From NCBI GenBank assembly GCA_023423045.1, contig JAFAGA010000028.1, positions 17,110-81,109 of the forward strand: a stretch of 64,000 bases of DNA. The letters are read 5' to 3'. Positions 1-8,905 of this stretch are shown here, in pieces. This DNA comes from Bacillota bacterium. GTDB taxonomy: Bacteria > Bacillota > Clostridia > Lachnospirales > Lachnospiraceae. The notes beneath the pieces are model-generated. The model saw only the letters and a list, made by a program, of their open reading frames with translations. It ran no database searches and was not told the DNA's origin. The number at the start of each line of letters is the position of its first letter. Position 1 is the stretch's first letter. The translations under genes and the position numbers were made by a program.

Positions 1-2
1 TC

Positions 3-347
3 AATGAAAGCAAGGTCTTCTTTGCAACCCTTGGCTATGCCAGCGAGGTTCAGGTTCAGGGCGATAAGACAGGGATTCCGGAGGATGCAGTATCCATTGT
101 TATTCCGGGTGCATTGATCTATATTCCGTTTGCCGATCTGGTTGATATTGATAAAGAGATTGAACGCCTGAATAAGGAAAAGGAGCGTCTGGCCGGGGAG
201 TTAAAGCGTGTTAACGGCATGCTTGCCAATCCGAACTTTGTGAATAAGGCACCGGAAAGCAAGCTGGCTGAGGAACGGGCGAAGCTTGATAAGTATACCG
301 ATATGATGAAGCAGGTAGCAGAACGCCTGGAGTATTTAAGTAAGTAG
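3..347 (+). CDS. valS: Valine--tRNA ligase, C-terminal end (partial)
   Basis: This is the last ~114 codons of a gene that begins before the window; it is open from base 3 to the stop at 345-347. It contains GALIYIPFADLVDIDKEIER followed by a Lys/Glu-rich heptad region and NPNFVNKAPESKLAEERAKL. This is the C-terminal coiled-coil arm of valyl-tRNA synthetase, which contacts the tRNA elbow. The enzyme charges tRNA-Val in the cytoplasm. The catalytic core and anticodon-binding domain lie outside the window. The identification rests on the arm alone, but that motif is characteristic of the family. Confidence 0.9.
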   Translation, partial: NESKVFFATLGYASEVQVQGDKTGIPEDAVSIVIPGALIYIPFADLVDIDKEIERLNKEKERLAGELKRVNGMLANPNFVNKAPESKLAEERAKLDKYTDMMKQVAERLEYLSK

Positions 348-413
348 TCAATTAGAAACATGGAGGCATTGTAAAATGTATTTCAAAATGTGTAATGAGT
401 CGAAATCGCCTTT

Positions 414-441
414 TTGCATATACTGACATACGTTTTATAAT
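414..441 (+). promoter_or_regulatory. Candidate sigma-A promoter before the VOC gene
   Basis: TTGCAT (414-419) and TATAAT (436-441) are separated by 16 bp, about 140 nt before the VOC start codon at 583. A tiny reading frame of 16 codons (376-426, after GGAGG) sits upstream; I do not call it a gene. Confidence 0.5.
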
Positions 442-582
442 GCCTTTTCTGTTAAGTCTCTAAATTTTAGAGATTTTCTGTCTTTTGTTAGTATCCCATT
501 AGATGAAAGATAAATGTGGTTTTCTTCTTCACTATCCAGTATAATAAGGAATAAATTGTATGTTATGGAAGGAGCAGTACAA

Positions 583-1005
583 ATGACGCAATCCATTGTT
601 CATATTGCATTAGTGGTACAAGATTATGACGAGGCCATCGAATTTTACACCAAAAAATTAAAATTTACTTTAGTTGAGGATACCTATCAGCCGGAACAGG
701 ATAAGCGATGGGTTGTAGTGGCACCGCCGGGAACCTCAGGGACAACGATATTGCTGGCAAGAGCTTCGAAGCCGGAGCAGGAGCCCTTTATTGGCAATCA
801 GGCAGGAGGAAGAATATTTCTGTTCCTTGGCACGGATGACTTTTGGAGAGATTATCATCAGATGAAGGCAGATGGAATTGAATTTATCCGGGAGCCCAAG
901 GAACAGCCCTATGGGATTGTAGCGGTATTCAGGGATTTGTACGGGAACCTGTGGGATCTGGTACAATTTGAAGAAAATCACCCGATGTATCCGCGGGTTA
1001 AATAA
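583..1005 (+). CDS. VOC family protein (glyoxalase/bleomycin-resistance fold)
   Basis: A 140-residue single-domain protein. The N-terminus (TQSIVHIALVVQDYDEAIEF) and C-terminus (FRDLYGNLWDLVQF) match the paired beta-alpha-beta-beta-beta modules of the vicinal oxygen chelate superfamily. Members are metal-dependent lyases, dioxygenases or drug-binding proteins, and the substrate cannot be told from sequence. Length is normal for a two-module VOC protein. The start at 583 is chosen because GGAAGGAG lies 8 nt upstream and the VOC fold begins there; an upstream in-frame ATG at 514 would add residues unlike the family. The gene is monocistronic by spacing, with its own promoter candidate at 414-441. 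Confidence 0.85.
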   Translation: MTQSIVHIALVVQDYDEAIEFYTKKLKFTLVEDTYQPEQDKRWVVVAPPGTSGTTILLARASKPEQEPFIGNQAGGRIFLFLGTDDFWRDYHQMKADGIEFIREPKEQPYGIVAVFRDLYGNLWDLVQFEENHPMYPRVK

Positions 1006-1063
1006 GAAGAAGGATATGACTATTATTTAAATATTACGAATAAAACAGCGGAGGAAGGCCAGG

Positions 1064-1759
1064 ATGAAGGCAGAATTATATCATAAAATTGAAAATCATA
1101 TGTTGAGCTACATGAAGGACAGCGCACATGATAAGGAGCACATATACCGGGTGTTATACCTGGCTCTGGATATCGCAGGATATGAAGAGGATGTAGATAA
1201 GGAGGTTCTGGCTATCGCCTGCCTGCTGCATGATATTGGCAGAGAGGAGCAATTTAAGAATCCGGGGCTATGTCATGCCCAGGTCGGGAGTGAGATGGCA
1301 TACCAATATCTGCTCAGGGAAGGTTTCAGTGAGGAGAAGGCCTCCCATATCAAAGAGTGCATATCTACTCACAGGTATCGAAGCGATAACCCGCCGGCAA
1401 GTCCGGAAGCAAGGATACTATTTGATGCGGACAAGCTGGATGCAACAGGGAATTTGGGAATTGCCAGAACCATACTGTATAAAGGGCAGGTGTCGGAGCC
1501 GTTATATACCGTGGATGAAAATCGGTGTGTGCGGGACGGAAGCGGGAATACACAGGATTCTTTTTTTGATGAATATAAGTTTAAACTGGAGAAAATGTAC
1601 GATAAATTCTATACGGTGAGGGCAACGCAGCTTGCGAAGGAGAGGCAGGCCAGTGCGGTGGCATTTTATCAAAGTCTGCTGCATGAGGTTCGGGAATGTC
1701 ACCGGCTGGGCAACGCGGCATTGGGCCAAATCCTGGAGGAGCCTGCGGACTTTGCATAG
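1064..1759 (+). CDS. HD-domain phosphohydrolase (YedJ/YpgQ-like)
   Basis: A 231-residue protein with the HD metal-binding pattern: an N-terminal His in the HDKEHIYRV segment, the HD doublet in ACLLHDIGREEQ (about residues 56-58), a later His in CISTHRY and a distal Asp in LFDADKLDATGNLG. This arrangement is typical of YpgQ/YedJ-type HD phosphohydrolases, some of which act on nucleotides; the substrate here is unknown. GGAGGAAGG lies 9 nt before the ATG. The last ~70 residues are helical with no recognised domain. The gene precedes a two-component operon, but I see no functional link. Confidence 0.8.
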   Translation: MKAELYHKIENHMLSYMKDSAHDKEHIYRVLYLALDIAGYEEDVDKEVLAIACLLHDIGREEQFKNPGLCHAQVGSEMAYQYLLREGFSEEKASHIKECISTHRYRSDNPPASPEARILFDADKLDATGNLGIARTILYKGQVSEPLYTVDENRCVRDGSGNTQDSFFDEYKFKLEKMYDKFYTVRATQLAKERQASAVAFYQSLLHEVRECHRLGNAALGQILEEPADFA

Positions 1760-1815
1760 CAGGTACATTTAGTAAAGATAATAAGAATATCAAATGGAAG
1801 GAAGCATAGCAGGGA

Positions 1816-2496
1816 ATGTTGAAGATATTGCTGGTGGAAGATGACAATACCATAGCTCTCGGTCTGGAATATGCCCTCCGGCAGGAAGGCTACTCCGTCA
1901 CTCTGTGCCAGGATATGGCAACAGGAGCCAAGGCGCTGCGGGAGGAGAAATTCGATTTATGCTTACTTGACCTGGCCCTGCCCGATGGCAGCGGCTATGA
2001 GCTGTGCAAAATGGCGAGGGAGCGGTGGGATATTCCCATCCTTATCCTGACGGCCTGTGACGATGAGGTGAATGTGGTGATGGGGCTTGAGCTTGGTGCG
2101 GATGACTATATCACTAAACCCTTCCGTCTGCGGGAGTTGCAGGCCAGAATTAAGACGGTGCTCCGCCGATACCGGAGGGAGGCGGGAGCCAGGAATATCA
2201 TTGAGCTGGAGCATATCCAAATCAACACCATGGATGCCAAGGTATACAAGCATGGGCAGGAGATTTTATTAACCGCGTTGGAATACCGCCTGTTATTAAC
2301 CTTCGCCAACAATGAGGGCAGAGTCCTGTCCCGAAATCAGCTCCTGGAAGGGATATGGGATGTGGACGGGGATTTTGTCAATGACAACACTTTAACGGTT
2401 TATATCAAGCGGCTCAGAGAGAAGCTGGAGGAGGATCCCCAGAATCCAGCAATCATTAAGACGGTTCGGGGCTTGGGATACAAGGTGGGGGATTAA
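1816..2496 (+). CDS. OmpR/PhoB-family response regulator
   Basis: A 226-residue regulator. The receiver domain (1-120) has the acidic pair in LLVEDD, the phospho-acceptor Asp52 in LCLLDLALPDG and the conserved Lys in YITKPF. The C-terminal winged helix (about 130-226) ends in the OmpR-type TVYIKRLREKLEEDP...TVRGLGYK segment. It is the DNA-binding half of a two-component system with the histidine kinase starting 1 nt after its stop. The downstream ABC exporter suggests a BceR-like role in sensing and removing peptide antibiotics or other envelope-active compounds; this is inference from context. Four 11-bp direct repeats upstream of the exporter (3588-3631) are plausible binding sites. Confidence 0.93.
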   Translation: MLKILLVEDDNTIALGLEYALRQEGYSVTLCQDMATGAKALREEKFDLCLLDLALPDGSGYELCKMARERWDIPILILTACDDEVNVVMGLELGADDYITKPFRLRELQARIKTVLRRYRREAGARNIIELEHIQINTMDAKVYKHGQEILLTALEYRLLLTFANNEGRVLSRNQLLEGIWDVDGDFVNDNTLTVYIKRLREKLEEDPQNPAIIKTVRGLGYKVGD

Positions 2497-2497
2497 T

Positions 2498-3496
2498 ATG
2501 CTGCGGAATAAATATTATCATCATATGTTATTTGCGATGGTCGGTATCACAAGCGCCGGCAGCGCCGCCGCTTTCTTTATCCATCCTCTTGCCGGTGTCT
2601 GTCTGCTGCTGACGGCGCTGCTGCTTGGCCTGGTTTTTCTATGGGGTACGAGAAGGAGATTTGGGGATATCAAAGAGCTTTCAGGGTATCTGCGCCGGAT
2701 TTACAGCGGCGATTATTCCCTGGATATCCGTGACAATGAGGAAGGGGAGCTCAGCGTACTAAAGAATGAGATCTATAAGATGACCCTGATCCTGTCCAGG
2801 CAGGCAGAGCAGCTGCAGACAGAGAAGAAGCAATTAGCTGACGCAATCTCCGATATCTCCCACCAGTTGAAGACACCGATGACCTCTATGATGGTATTAG
2901 CGGATGTCTTAAGCGGCGAGCTGGAGCCGAATAAAAGGAGGGAATTCATCAGAAGTCTGAATATCCAGCTGGAACGGATGGAATGGCTGCTCACCTCCCT
3001 GTTGAAATTATCCAAAATTGATGCAGGAACTGTTCGTTTTAAGAAGGAGCCGGTGAGGGCGGAGGCTCTGGTGGAAAAAGCCATGAGGCCCTTATGGATA
3101 CCCATGGAGCTGAAGGAACAGAGACTGGTATTGGAGGATAATGAAAAAGTATCTTTTCCGGGAGATCAAAATTGGACGGCAGAAGCCTTGATTAATATCC
3201 TGAAGAACTGTATTGAGCATACTCCGGTTGGAGGAAGTATCACGATCCGGACCGAGGATAATCCTATCTATACCGGGATCATTATAATGGATAGCGGCAA
3301 AGGAATAGCGAAGGAGGATTTGCCCCATATCTTTAAGAGGTTCTACAAAGGAAAGAATGCATCTGAAGAGAGTGTGGGCATCGGACTGGCCATGGCACAC
3401 AGTATCATCAGGGGACAAAACGGTGATATCAGTGTAAGCAGCCTGCCGGAGCGGGGAACCAGCTTTGTGATCAAGTTCTATAAACAAATCATTTAA
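2498..3496 (+). CDS. Sensor histidine kinase with two N-terminal membrane segments
   Basis: A 332-residue membrane kinase. Two hydrophobic segments (about 9-28 and 29-50) with almost no extracellular loop are followed by a HAMP-like linker and the H-box DISHQLKTPMTSM with phosphorylatable His122. The ATP-binding domain shows the N-box ALINILKNCIEHTP, G1 DSGKGIAKEDL, F-box IFKRFYKG and G2 VGIGLAMAHSI. The near-absent sensory loop is typical of intramembrane-sensing BceS-like kinases, which detect their signal through the partner ABC transporter. It is translationally coupled to the response regulator. A 227-nt gap separates it from the ABC genes. Confidence 0.93.
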   Translation: MLRNKYYHHMLFAMVGITSAGSAAAFFIHPLAGVCLLLTALLLGLVFLWGTRRRFGDIKELSGYLRRIYSGDYSLDIRDNEEGELSVLKNEIYKMTLILSRQAEQLQTEKKQLADAISDISHQLKTPMTSMMVLADVLSGELEPNKRREFIRSLNIQLERMEWLLTSLLKLSKIDAGTVRFKKEPVRAEALVEKAMRPLWIPMELKEQRLVLEDNEKVSFPGDQNWTAEALINILKNCIEHTPVGGSITIRTEDNPIYTGIIIMDSGKGIAKEDLPHIFKRFYKGKNASEESVGIGLAMAHSIIRGQNGDISVSSLPERGTSFVIKFYKQII

Positions 3497-3587
3497 TAAG
3501 CAAATCATCTGATATGTTTCTTAAAATACCTCCAGGCCTTCATTATATGAATACCAAGTGAATGCTAAGTCAGTGAGCTGCATGAAT

Positions 3588-3631
3588 GTGACAGAATTGT
3601 CATATTAAAGTCATCGGATCGTCATATTGGG
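3588..3631 (+). promoter_or_regulatory. Four 11-bp direct repeats: candidate response-regulator sites
   Basis: Four consecutive 11-bp units start at 3588, 3599, 3610 and 3621. They begin GTGAC, GTCAT, GTCAT and GTCAT, and units 2 and 4 share GTCATATT. Phasing of one helical turn on one face of DNA is what OmpR-family regulators bind. The block lies 93-136 nt before the ABC ATPase start codon and after the kinase gene, so the exporter probably has its own activated promoter. A -10 hexamer downstream is not clear. Confidence 0.55.
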
Positions 3632-3723
3632 GAGTTAGACTTGATATTGTTAAAGTACGCCGGTACGGGCAGGAACTTTTACAGTCAGCGGGTAGAAATC
3701 GGCGGAACTCAGGGAGGTCAATT

Positions 3724-4407
3724 ATGGAAATATTAAAGGTTGAACATTTATCCAAACAATACGGTTTTGGTGAAACGGCAGTGAAAGCCTTAGATGATGT
3801 GAGCTTTCATATCAGAAAGGGTGAATTTGTTGCTATTATTGGCCCTTCAGGCTCCGGCAAATCAACCCTGCTTCATATGCTGGGCGGTGTGGACCGTCCC
3901 ACCGGAGGAAAGGTATCTGTGGACGGCACGGATATCTATCAATTGAATGAGACACAGCTGGCGATCTTTCGCCGCAGACAGATCGGATTGGTATATCAAT
4001 TCTATAATTTAATTCCGGTGCTTAGTGTGGAGGAGAATATTACCCTGCCTCTGCTGCTGGACGAGCAGAAGGTGGATAGGGAACAGCTGGACAACATCGT
4101 GAAGGCCCTGAATCTGGAGGATCGGTTGAAGCATCTGCCGAATCAGCTGTCCGGGGGCCAGCAGCAGAGAGTGTCCATCGGCAGGGCTCTGATCAATAAC
4201 CCGGCGATCATGCTGGCTGATGAGCCCACGGGGAATCTGGACAGCAAAAACAGTAATGAGATTATCGAGCTGCTGAAGCTGTTCAACCGGACCTACCAAC
4301 AGACTCTGCTGGTTATTACCCATGATGAGCGTATTGCGCTGCAGGCGGACCGTATCATAGCTATTGAGGATGGGCGGATCGTGAAAAATGAGGTGATTCG
4401 CTCATGA
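3724..4407 (+). CDS. ABC transporter ATP-binding protein (MacB/LolD/BceA class)
   Basis: A 227-residue ATPase with Walker A GPSGSGKST (40-48), the Q-loop in VYQFYNLIPVLSVEENI, the signature LSGGQQQR, Walker B IMLADEPTGNLD and the H-loop VITHDER. Q-loop and D-loop wording match the family that pairs with FtsX-fold (type VII) permeases rather than classical exporters. GGAGG sits just before the ATG. The stop overlaps the permease start by 4 nt (ATGA), so the two are translationally coupled. Together they probably work as a mechanotransmission or efflux unit under the preceding two-component system. Confidence 0.93.
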   Translation: MEILKVEHLSKQYGFGETAVKALDDVSFHIRKGEFVAIIGPSGSGKSTLLHMLGGVDRPTGGKVSVDGTDIYQLNETQLAIFRRRQIGLVYQFYNLIPVLSVEENITLPLLLDEQKVDREQLDNIVKALNLEDRLKHLPNQLSGGQQQRVSIGRALINNPAIMLADEPTGNLDSKNSNEIIELLKLFNRTYQQTLLVITHDERIALQADRIIAIEDGRIVKNEVIRS

Positions 4408-7004
4408 ATATTGTGAATAAACTGACACTTCGCCAGCTTATGCTGAACAAGAAGAGAACCCTTATAACCGTCGTCGGAACCATAATATCCGCGGCAATGA
4501 TTACTGCAGTGGCTACATTGGGCCTATCCTTTCTGGATAGCATGATCCGGGAGAGCATACGCCAAAATGGGGAATGGCATGCCAAATACATGGAGATATC
4601 CAAGGAAGAAGTGGGAACGCTTCAGGCGGATTCAAGAGTTAAGGCCACCATTTTGGAGAAGGTTCGAGGTTATGCATATCTGGAAGGCAGCGGTAACAGC
4701 AATAAACCCTACCTCTATGTGATGGAATATAACCGGGCTGGATTTGAGCACCTTCCCATCGAGCTGACCGAGGGAAGATTACCGGCAGCTCCCGGGGAGC
4801 TGGTGATATCGGAAGCGATTTCTTCGAATGCCGGCGCTCACTACGGTATCGGGGACCGAATCAATCTTGCCATCGGTCATAGAGTGACCGGCAAAGAAGA
4901 GGAGAACAGGGAACTGCGGCAGATGGACAGCATCGTCAGGGAAGGGGACGAGGTTTGTGAGTATCTGACCAAAGAGGAAGAGAAGAATTATACGATAGTG
5001 GGGACGATTAAGAGCCCTGAATGGGAGTATGCCTGGGCGCCGGGATATACTGTCATATCTTACCTGGATGAAAATACTCTTGCTCAGGAGGAAAGGTGCA
5101 ATGCTTTAGCATTATTCCACAGGATAAACAATAAGCTTTTTAATAATGCAAAAGAAATTCTGCCCGGGGCAACAATCATGTTTAATAATGACCTGCTTCG
5201 GTATCACGGAATATATGCCAGCAGTGACGTACAGAGAATGATCTATACTCTGTCTGCGATTATCATGGTCATCATTGTGCTTGGTTCTGTTGCCCTGATC
5301 TATAATGCCTTCGCCATATCTGTAGCGGAACGGTCCAGATATCTGGGGATGCTGTCCAGCGTCGGAGCAACAAGGCGGCAGAAGAGGAATTCCGTATTCT
5401 TTGAAGGAGCGGTCATTGGAGCGGTCAGTATACCGGCCGGGATTGTATCCGGATATCTTGGGCTGGGGATAACCTATCTGTGCATCAATCCGGCGGTGAA
5501 GGGGGCACTGGGAATAGCCTCCGGCTTTCGTTTAAAGGTATATCCCTCCTCCCTGATTGCATCGGCAGTTATCTCTGGATTGACAATATTGATATCCACC
5601 TATCTGCCGGCCAGAAAGGCGTCCAACATATCCGCCATTGATGCAATTCGGCAATCCTCAGAGATAAAAATCACCCGAAGGCAGGTTAGAACCTGGGGGA
5701 TTACCCGCAAAATCTTCGGTATAGAGGGTGAGCTGGGGTTGAAAAATCTTAAGAGAAGCAGGGGAAGGTATCAGGCGACAATTTTCTCTTTGGTCATCAG
5801 TATGCTGCTGTTTCTAGTGGTAACCCAATTTACGGATATGATCAGAAAATCCTATACGATGACACAGGATGGAATTGATTTTGATATTACTGTCTCGGTC
5901 AGCGGGACAGTTTCAGAAAGGGAAGATACTATCCGTAAGCTGAATTCCCTGGAGAATATCAGTGAATATTCCAGGGTAGACAGTATCTCCATGTTTACCT
6001 GGGTTGAGGAAGAGGACACCCCCGATTACCTGAAGGAGGACGAGGGGGCCCTGAAAGAGGACGGAAGGTATCAGTATCATGTTATTGTCAATGCATTAGA
6101 GGATAAGGAGCTGAAGGAATATGCGAAGAAGGCGGGAGTGGATTACGGACTTCTTGCCGATTCGAAGCAGCCGGCGGCAATTGTAGTAAATAAGGTATCA
6201 TTTAAGGACGTTGTGAAGGACAAATATGTTGAAACGAAAGCAATAAGGACGGAACCGGGAATGGAATATGTTCTGATGCTTTCGGATGAGAATTCCCGTA
6301 TGAATGACATCGGCGGGTTCCGGGTGGCTGGTACCACAGATGAGCTGCCCATGGGAATTCAGTCCTCCGGCAGCGGAGCTGCTTTTCACATTATAATGTC
6401 CATAGAAGCTCTGGACAGGCTGATGGAGAATACCTCTCCGGCGGAGAAGGAGTTTCGGGACACCGATGTTTTCTTTCGAAGCAGAAATCCGGTGAAGCTT
6501 CAGGAGGCGATGGAGAAGCTCCAGGATAGTGTGGGAGCCAGTAGGTTCGGCCTTTATAATTTGTATACTTACCGGCAGCGGGAGGAGCAGTTGATGCTGT
6601 TAATCTCCGTATTTACCTATGCCTTTTTAGCGTTGATAACGGTGATTTGCATTGCCAATATCATTAATACCATTTCCACCAGCATTACGCTTCGTAAAAG
6701 AGAGTTTGCCATGCTGAAATCCGTGGGGATTACTCCGGGAAGCTTTAATCGGATGCTGAATTATGAGAGTATTTTTTATGGTATCAAGGCTTTGATCTAT
6801 GGGATTCCAACCAGCATTGCCGTAATGTATCTCATCTATAGATCGCTGATGGAAAACTTTGATTTTGCCTTTAGCCTTCCGCTCACCAGTATCGGGATTG
6901 TGATTGTGTCGGTTTTTCTGATCGTAGGCTCTGCCATGCTGTATTCCAGCAGCAAGGTGCGAAAGGAAAATATTATAGATGCGCTAAGACAGGAGATTAT
7001 ATAA
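4404..7004 (+). CDS. FtsX-domain ABC permease, two FtsX modules
   Basis: An 866-residue membrane protein. An N-terminal membrane segment (about 17-40) and a large extracytoplasmic domain (about 45-270) are followed by an FtsX module with three membrane segments (about 285-400). There is a second membrane segment at ~455-475, a second large extracytoplasmic domain (~480-720) and a C-terminal FtsX module (~725-860). The cytoplasmic motifs SVGATRRQKRN and KSVGITPGSFNRML mark the coupling helices that contact the ATPase. At ~866 aa it is longer than the ~650-aa BceB type and closer to duplicated MacB/LolC-like permeases of Firmicutes. It likely expels or releases membrane-active compounds with the adjacent ATPase; the substrate is unknown. 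Confidence 0.9.
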   Translation: MNIVNKLTLRQLMLNKKRTLITVVGTIISAAMITAVATLGLSFLDSMIRESIRQNGEWHAKYMEISKEEVGTLQADSRVKATILEKVRGYAYLEGSGNSNKPYLYVMEYNRAGFEHLPIELTEGRLPAAPGELVISEAISSNAGAHYGIGDRINLAIGHRVTGKEEENRELRQMDSIVREGDEVCEYLTKEEEKNYTIVGTIKSPEWEYAWAPGYTVISYLDENTLAQEERCNALALFHRINNKLFNNAKEILPGATIMFNNDLLRYHGIYASSDVQRMIYTLSAIIMVIIVLGSVALIYNAFAISVAERSRYLGMLSSVGATRRQKRNSVFFEGAVIGAVSIPAGIVSGYLGLGITYLCINPAVKGALGIASGFRLKVYPSSLIASAVISGLTILISTYLPARKASNISAIDAIRQSSEIKITRRQVRTWGITRKIFGIEGELGLKNLKRSRGRYQATIFSLVISMLLFLVVTQFTDMIRKSYTMTQDGIDFDITVSVSGTVSEREDTIRKLNSLENISEYSRVDSISMFTWVEEEDTPDYLKEDEGALKEDGRYQYHVIVNALEDKELKEYAKKAGVDYGLLADSKQPAAIVVNKVSFKDVVKDKYVETKAIRTEPGMEYVLMLSDENSRMNDIGGFRVAGTTDELPMGIQSSGSGAAFHIIMSIEALDRLMENTSPAEKEFRDTDVFFRSRNPVKLQEAMEKLQDSVGASRFGLYNLYTYRQREEQLMLLISVFTYAFLALITVICIANIINTISTSITLRKREFAMLKSVGITPGSFNRMLNYESIFYGIKALIYGIPTSIAVMYLIYRSLMENFDFAFSLPLTSIGIVIVSVFLIVGSAMLYSSSKVRKENIIDALRQEII

Positions 7005-7006
7005 TA

Positions 7007-7186
7007 ATGAAAGCGTAGTGAGCATGATGCGAGCCTGCTCGTAAGCATGCGATCGGAGCTGGAGATCATGAATATGGTTTATGTTCATGATATAATGAAA
7101 GCGTAGTGAGCATGATGCGAGCTTGCTCGTAAGCATGCGATTGGAGCAACAAGATCATGAGCATGTTTTTTGCTCATGATATAATA
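7007..7186 (+). repeat. Two 88-bp tandem repeats, each with two hairpins
   Basis: Two copies (7007-7094 and 7095-7182, plus a shared ATATAAT end) begin ATGAAAGCGTAGTGAGCATG and are nearly identical. Each holds a GC-rich hairpin (CGAGC, 2-nt loop, GCTCG, flanked by GCATG/CATGC) and an AT-rich hairpin. The second hairpin changes between copies with pairing kept: an A-T pair in copy 1 is a G-C pair in copy 2. A third copy of the second hairpin lies at 41780-41809. This intergenic stretch (7005-7406) otherwise holds a terminator and the promoter of the next gene. Confidence 0.75.
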
Positions 7187-7232
7187 TCTGCGGCAGGAGC
7201 GGAGACCTTTTGCCCGGCTGCAGGAGAAGCTG

Positions 7233-7275
7233 ATTATCAGGAGAGGGGTAAAGATGCCCCTCTCCTGATAATTTT
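7233..7275 (+). terminator. Rho-independent terminator after the exporter operon
   Basis: A perfect 16-bp stem (7233-7248 with 7257-7272, beginning ATTATCAGGAGAGGGG) with an 8-nt loop, followed by a short T run. It closes the transcription unit of the ABC exporter and the repeats. Confidence 0.85.
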
Positions 7276-7298
7276 GTGGACTTTATTATTATTCTGAA

Positions 7299-7327
7299 TT
7301 GAACCGATAGGAGAGGTATGTTATAAT
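7299..7327 (+). promoter_or_regulatory. Sigma-A promoter of the DUF1576 gene
   Basis: TTGAAC (7299-7304) and TATAAT (7322-7327) are separated by 17 bp. They lie 80 nt before the DUF1576 start codon and just after the preceding terminator. Confidence 0.7.
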
Positions 7328-7406
7328 TTTAGTATGTTGCATAAGAGATTGGAACTTAGCGGCAGAAAGAGGCAGAAAAGCGAAACTACAAATAACAGGA
7401 GAATTT

Positions 7407-8735
7407 ATGGGGCGAAGACAAAGAGAGCATTTTGTTAAAGGAAAACAAATACTTTCAAAGAAAAATGGGATACCGCCTGTCTCGAACAGGATGAAATACG
7501 GTATTTTCACAATTTACTCGCTGATATTCGTGCTGTTCGGATTGGCAGTTGATACTCCCAAGGAAATAATTCATGGGATTTACCGGATTCTGGTAGAGCC
7601 GGGTGTATTGATTACGGATTATGTTGAAATCGGCGGCATAGGAGCTGCCTTTGTCAATGCCGGGGTCATTATGCTTCTTACGATTTTTATTCTATACTTC
7701 TTAAAGGTTGAACTCAGCGGCATCTCTGTCGCAGCGATTTATCTGATGGGCGGCTTCGCATTATTTGGGAAGAATTTATTGAATATCTGGCTTATCATCC
7801 TTGGTGTGGCCTGCTATGCTGCATTTAAAAGGGAGAAACTCTCCAGACATATCCACACAGCTTTTTTCGGAACCAGCCTGGCTCCGATTCTGTCGGAAAT
7901 ATTTTTTGGACTGGATATTCCGGTGCTGATGAAAATACTGCTGGGAATTGGAGTTGGGTTAAGCATAGGCTTCATACTGCCTCCCCTGGCTGCAAATCTA
8001 TTCCAGATACATAGGGGATTTGATTTGTATAATGTGGGTTTTACGGCAGGGCTGATCGGTACAATTTATGTATCCATCTTCCGTTCTTATGGTTTTGTCT
8101 CGTACAGCCGTCTGATCTGGAGTGAGGGAAATAATCGGATCTTTGGGCTTCTGCTCTTTGCTGTGTTTTTATCGATGATAATTCTTGGGTTTCTCTTAAA
8201 TGGACGAAGCCTTAGGGCGGTCAGAGAGCTGTTCGTGTATTCGGGAGTGGCGGCAAGTGATTTTGTTGCCATGACGAGTTTTGGAACCGCCTTGTTCAAT
8301 ATGGGGCTGAACGGCCTTCTTGCATTGGGCTATGTACTGCTGGTCGGAGGTGCTTTGAACGGTCCTACCATCGGAGGCATCCTGACCGTAATGAGCTTTG
8401 GCGCTTATGGAAAGCATGTAAGGAATATCTTTCCCATCTTGATCGGTGTGATTATCGGCAGTATCACTAAGATATGGCATATCAATGATCCGCATATTCT
8501 TCTTGCTGCTCTGTTTGGTACCGGATTGGCACCAATCGGCGGGTATTATGGATGGATTTACGGAGTGATTGCCGGATTTATCAATTCCTCCGTGGTTCTT
8601 AATTCAGGGATCTTGCACGGAGGAATGAATTTATATAATACAGGCTTTTCAGCAGGGATTGTAGCAGCGGTTATGCTTCCGGTAATAGAGATGTTTCGTA
8701 CAGAAAAGAGTAAAATAGAGGTAGAGCAGGAATAG
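7407..8735 (+). CDS. DUF1576 multi-pass membrane protein
   Basis: A 442-residue, strongly hydrophobic protein with about 10-12 membrane segments. Two halves repeat each other: FGTSLAPILSE...GFDLYNVGFTAGLIGT in the first and FGTGLAPIGGY...GMNLYNTGFSAGIVAA in the second, an inverted-repeat-like transporter architecture. I recognise it as the DUF1576 family of Clostridia, whose function is not established. AGGAGA precedes the ATG. It has its own promoter and is probably monocistronic, with a 170-nt gap to mgsA. A transporter or channel role is only inferred from the duplicated membrane fold. Confidence 0.8.
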   Translation: MGRRQREHFVKGKQILSKKNGIPPVSNRMKYGIFTIYSLIFVLFGLAVDTPKEIIHGIYRILVEPGVLITDYVEIGGIGAAFVNAGVIMLLTIFILYFLKVELSGISVAAIYLMGGFALFGKNLLNIWLIILGVACYAAFKREKLSRHIHTAFFGTSLAPILSEIFFGLDIPVLMKILLGIGVGLSIGFILPPLAANLFQIHRGFDLYNVGFTAGLIGTIYVSIFRSYGFVSYSRLIWSEGNNRIFGLLLFAVFLSMIILGFLLNGRSLRAVRELFVYSGVAASDFVAMTSFGTALFNMGLNGLLALGYVLLVGGALNGPTIGGILTVMSFGAYGKHVRNIFPILIGVIIGSITKIWHINDPHILLAALFGTGLAPIGGYYGWIYGVIAGFINSSVVLNSGILHGGMNLYNTGFSAGIVAAVMLPVIEMFRTEKSKIEVEQE

Positions 8736-8905
8736 GAGGGAGGAGCAGGATCCTGTTCCTGTAACTTATATATAACTTATTATTAACGTAATAGCGCTTG
8801 CATCGGATGCGATTTTCCTATATGATTAAGTAGAAGGAAGTATTTCCGATGACTATTATTAGATACGATGGATACGATACTATGGAATGGAAGAGAGGAA
8901 AGTAT

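Noticed and set aside
7007..7186. Tandem repeats as a CRISPR or tRNA-like array
   Set aside because: Only two units, no spacers, and no tRNA cloverleaf; best described as a structured intergenic repeat.
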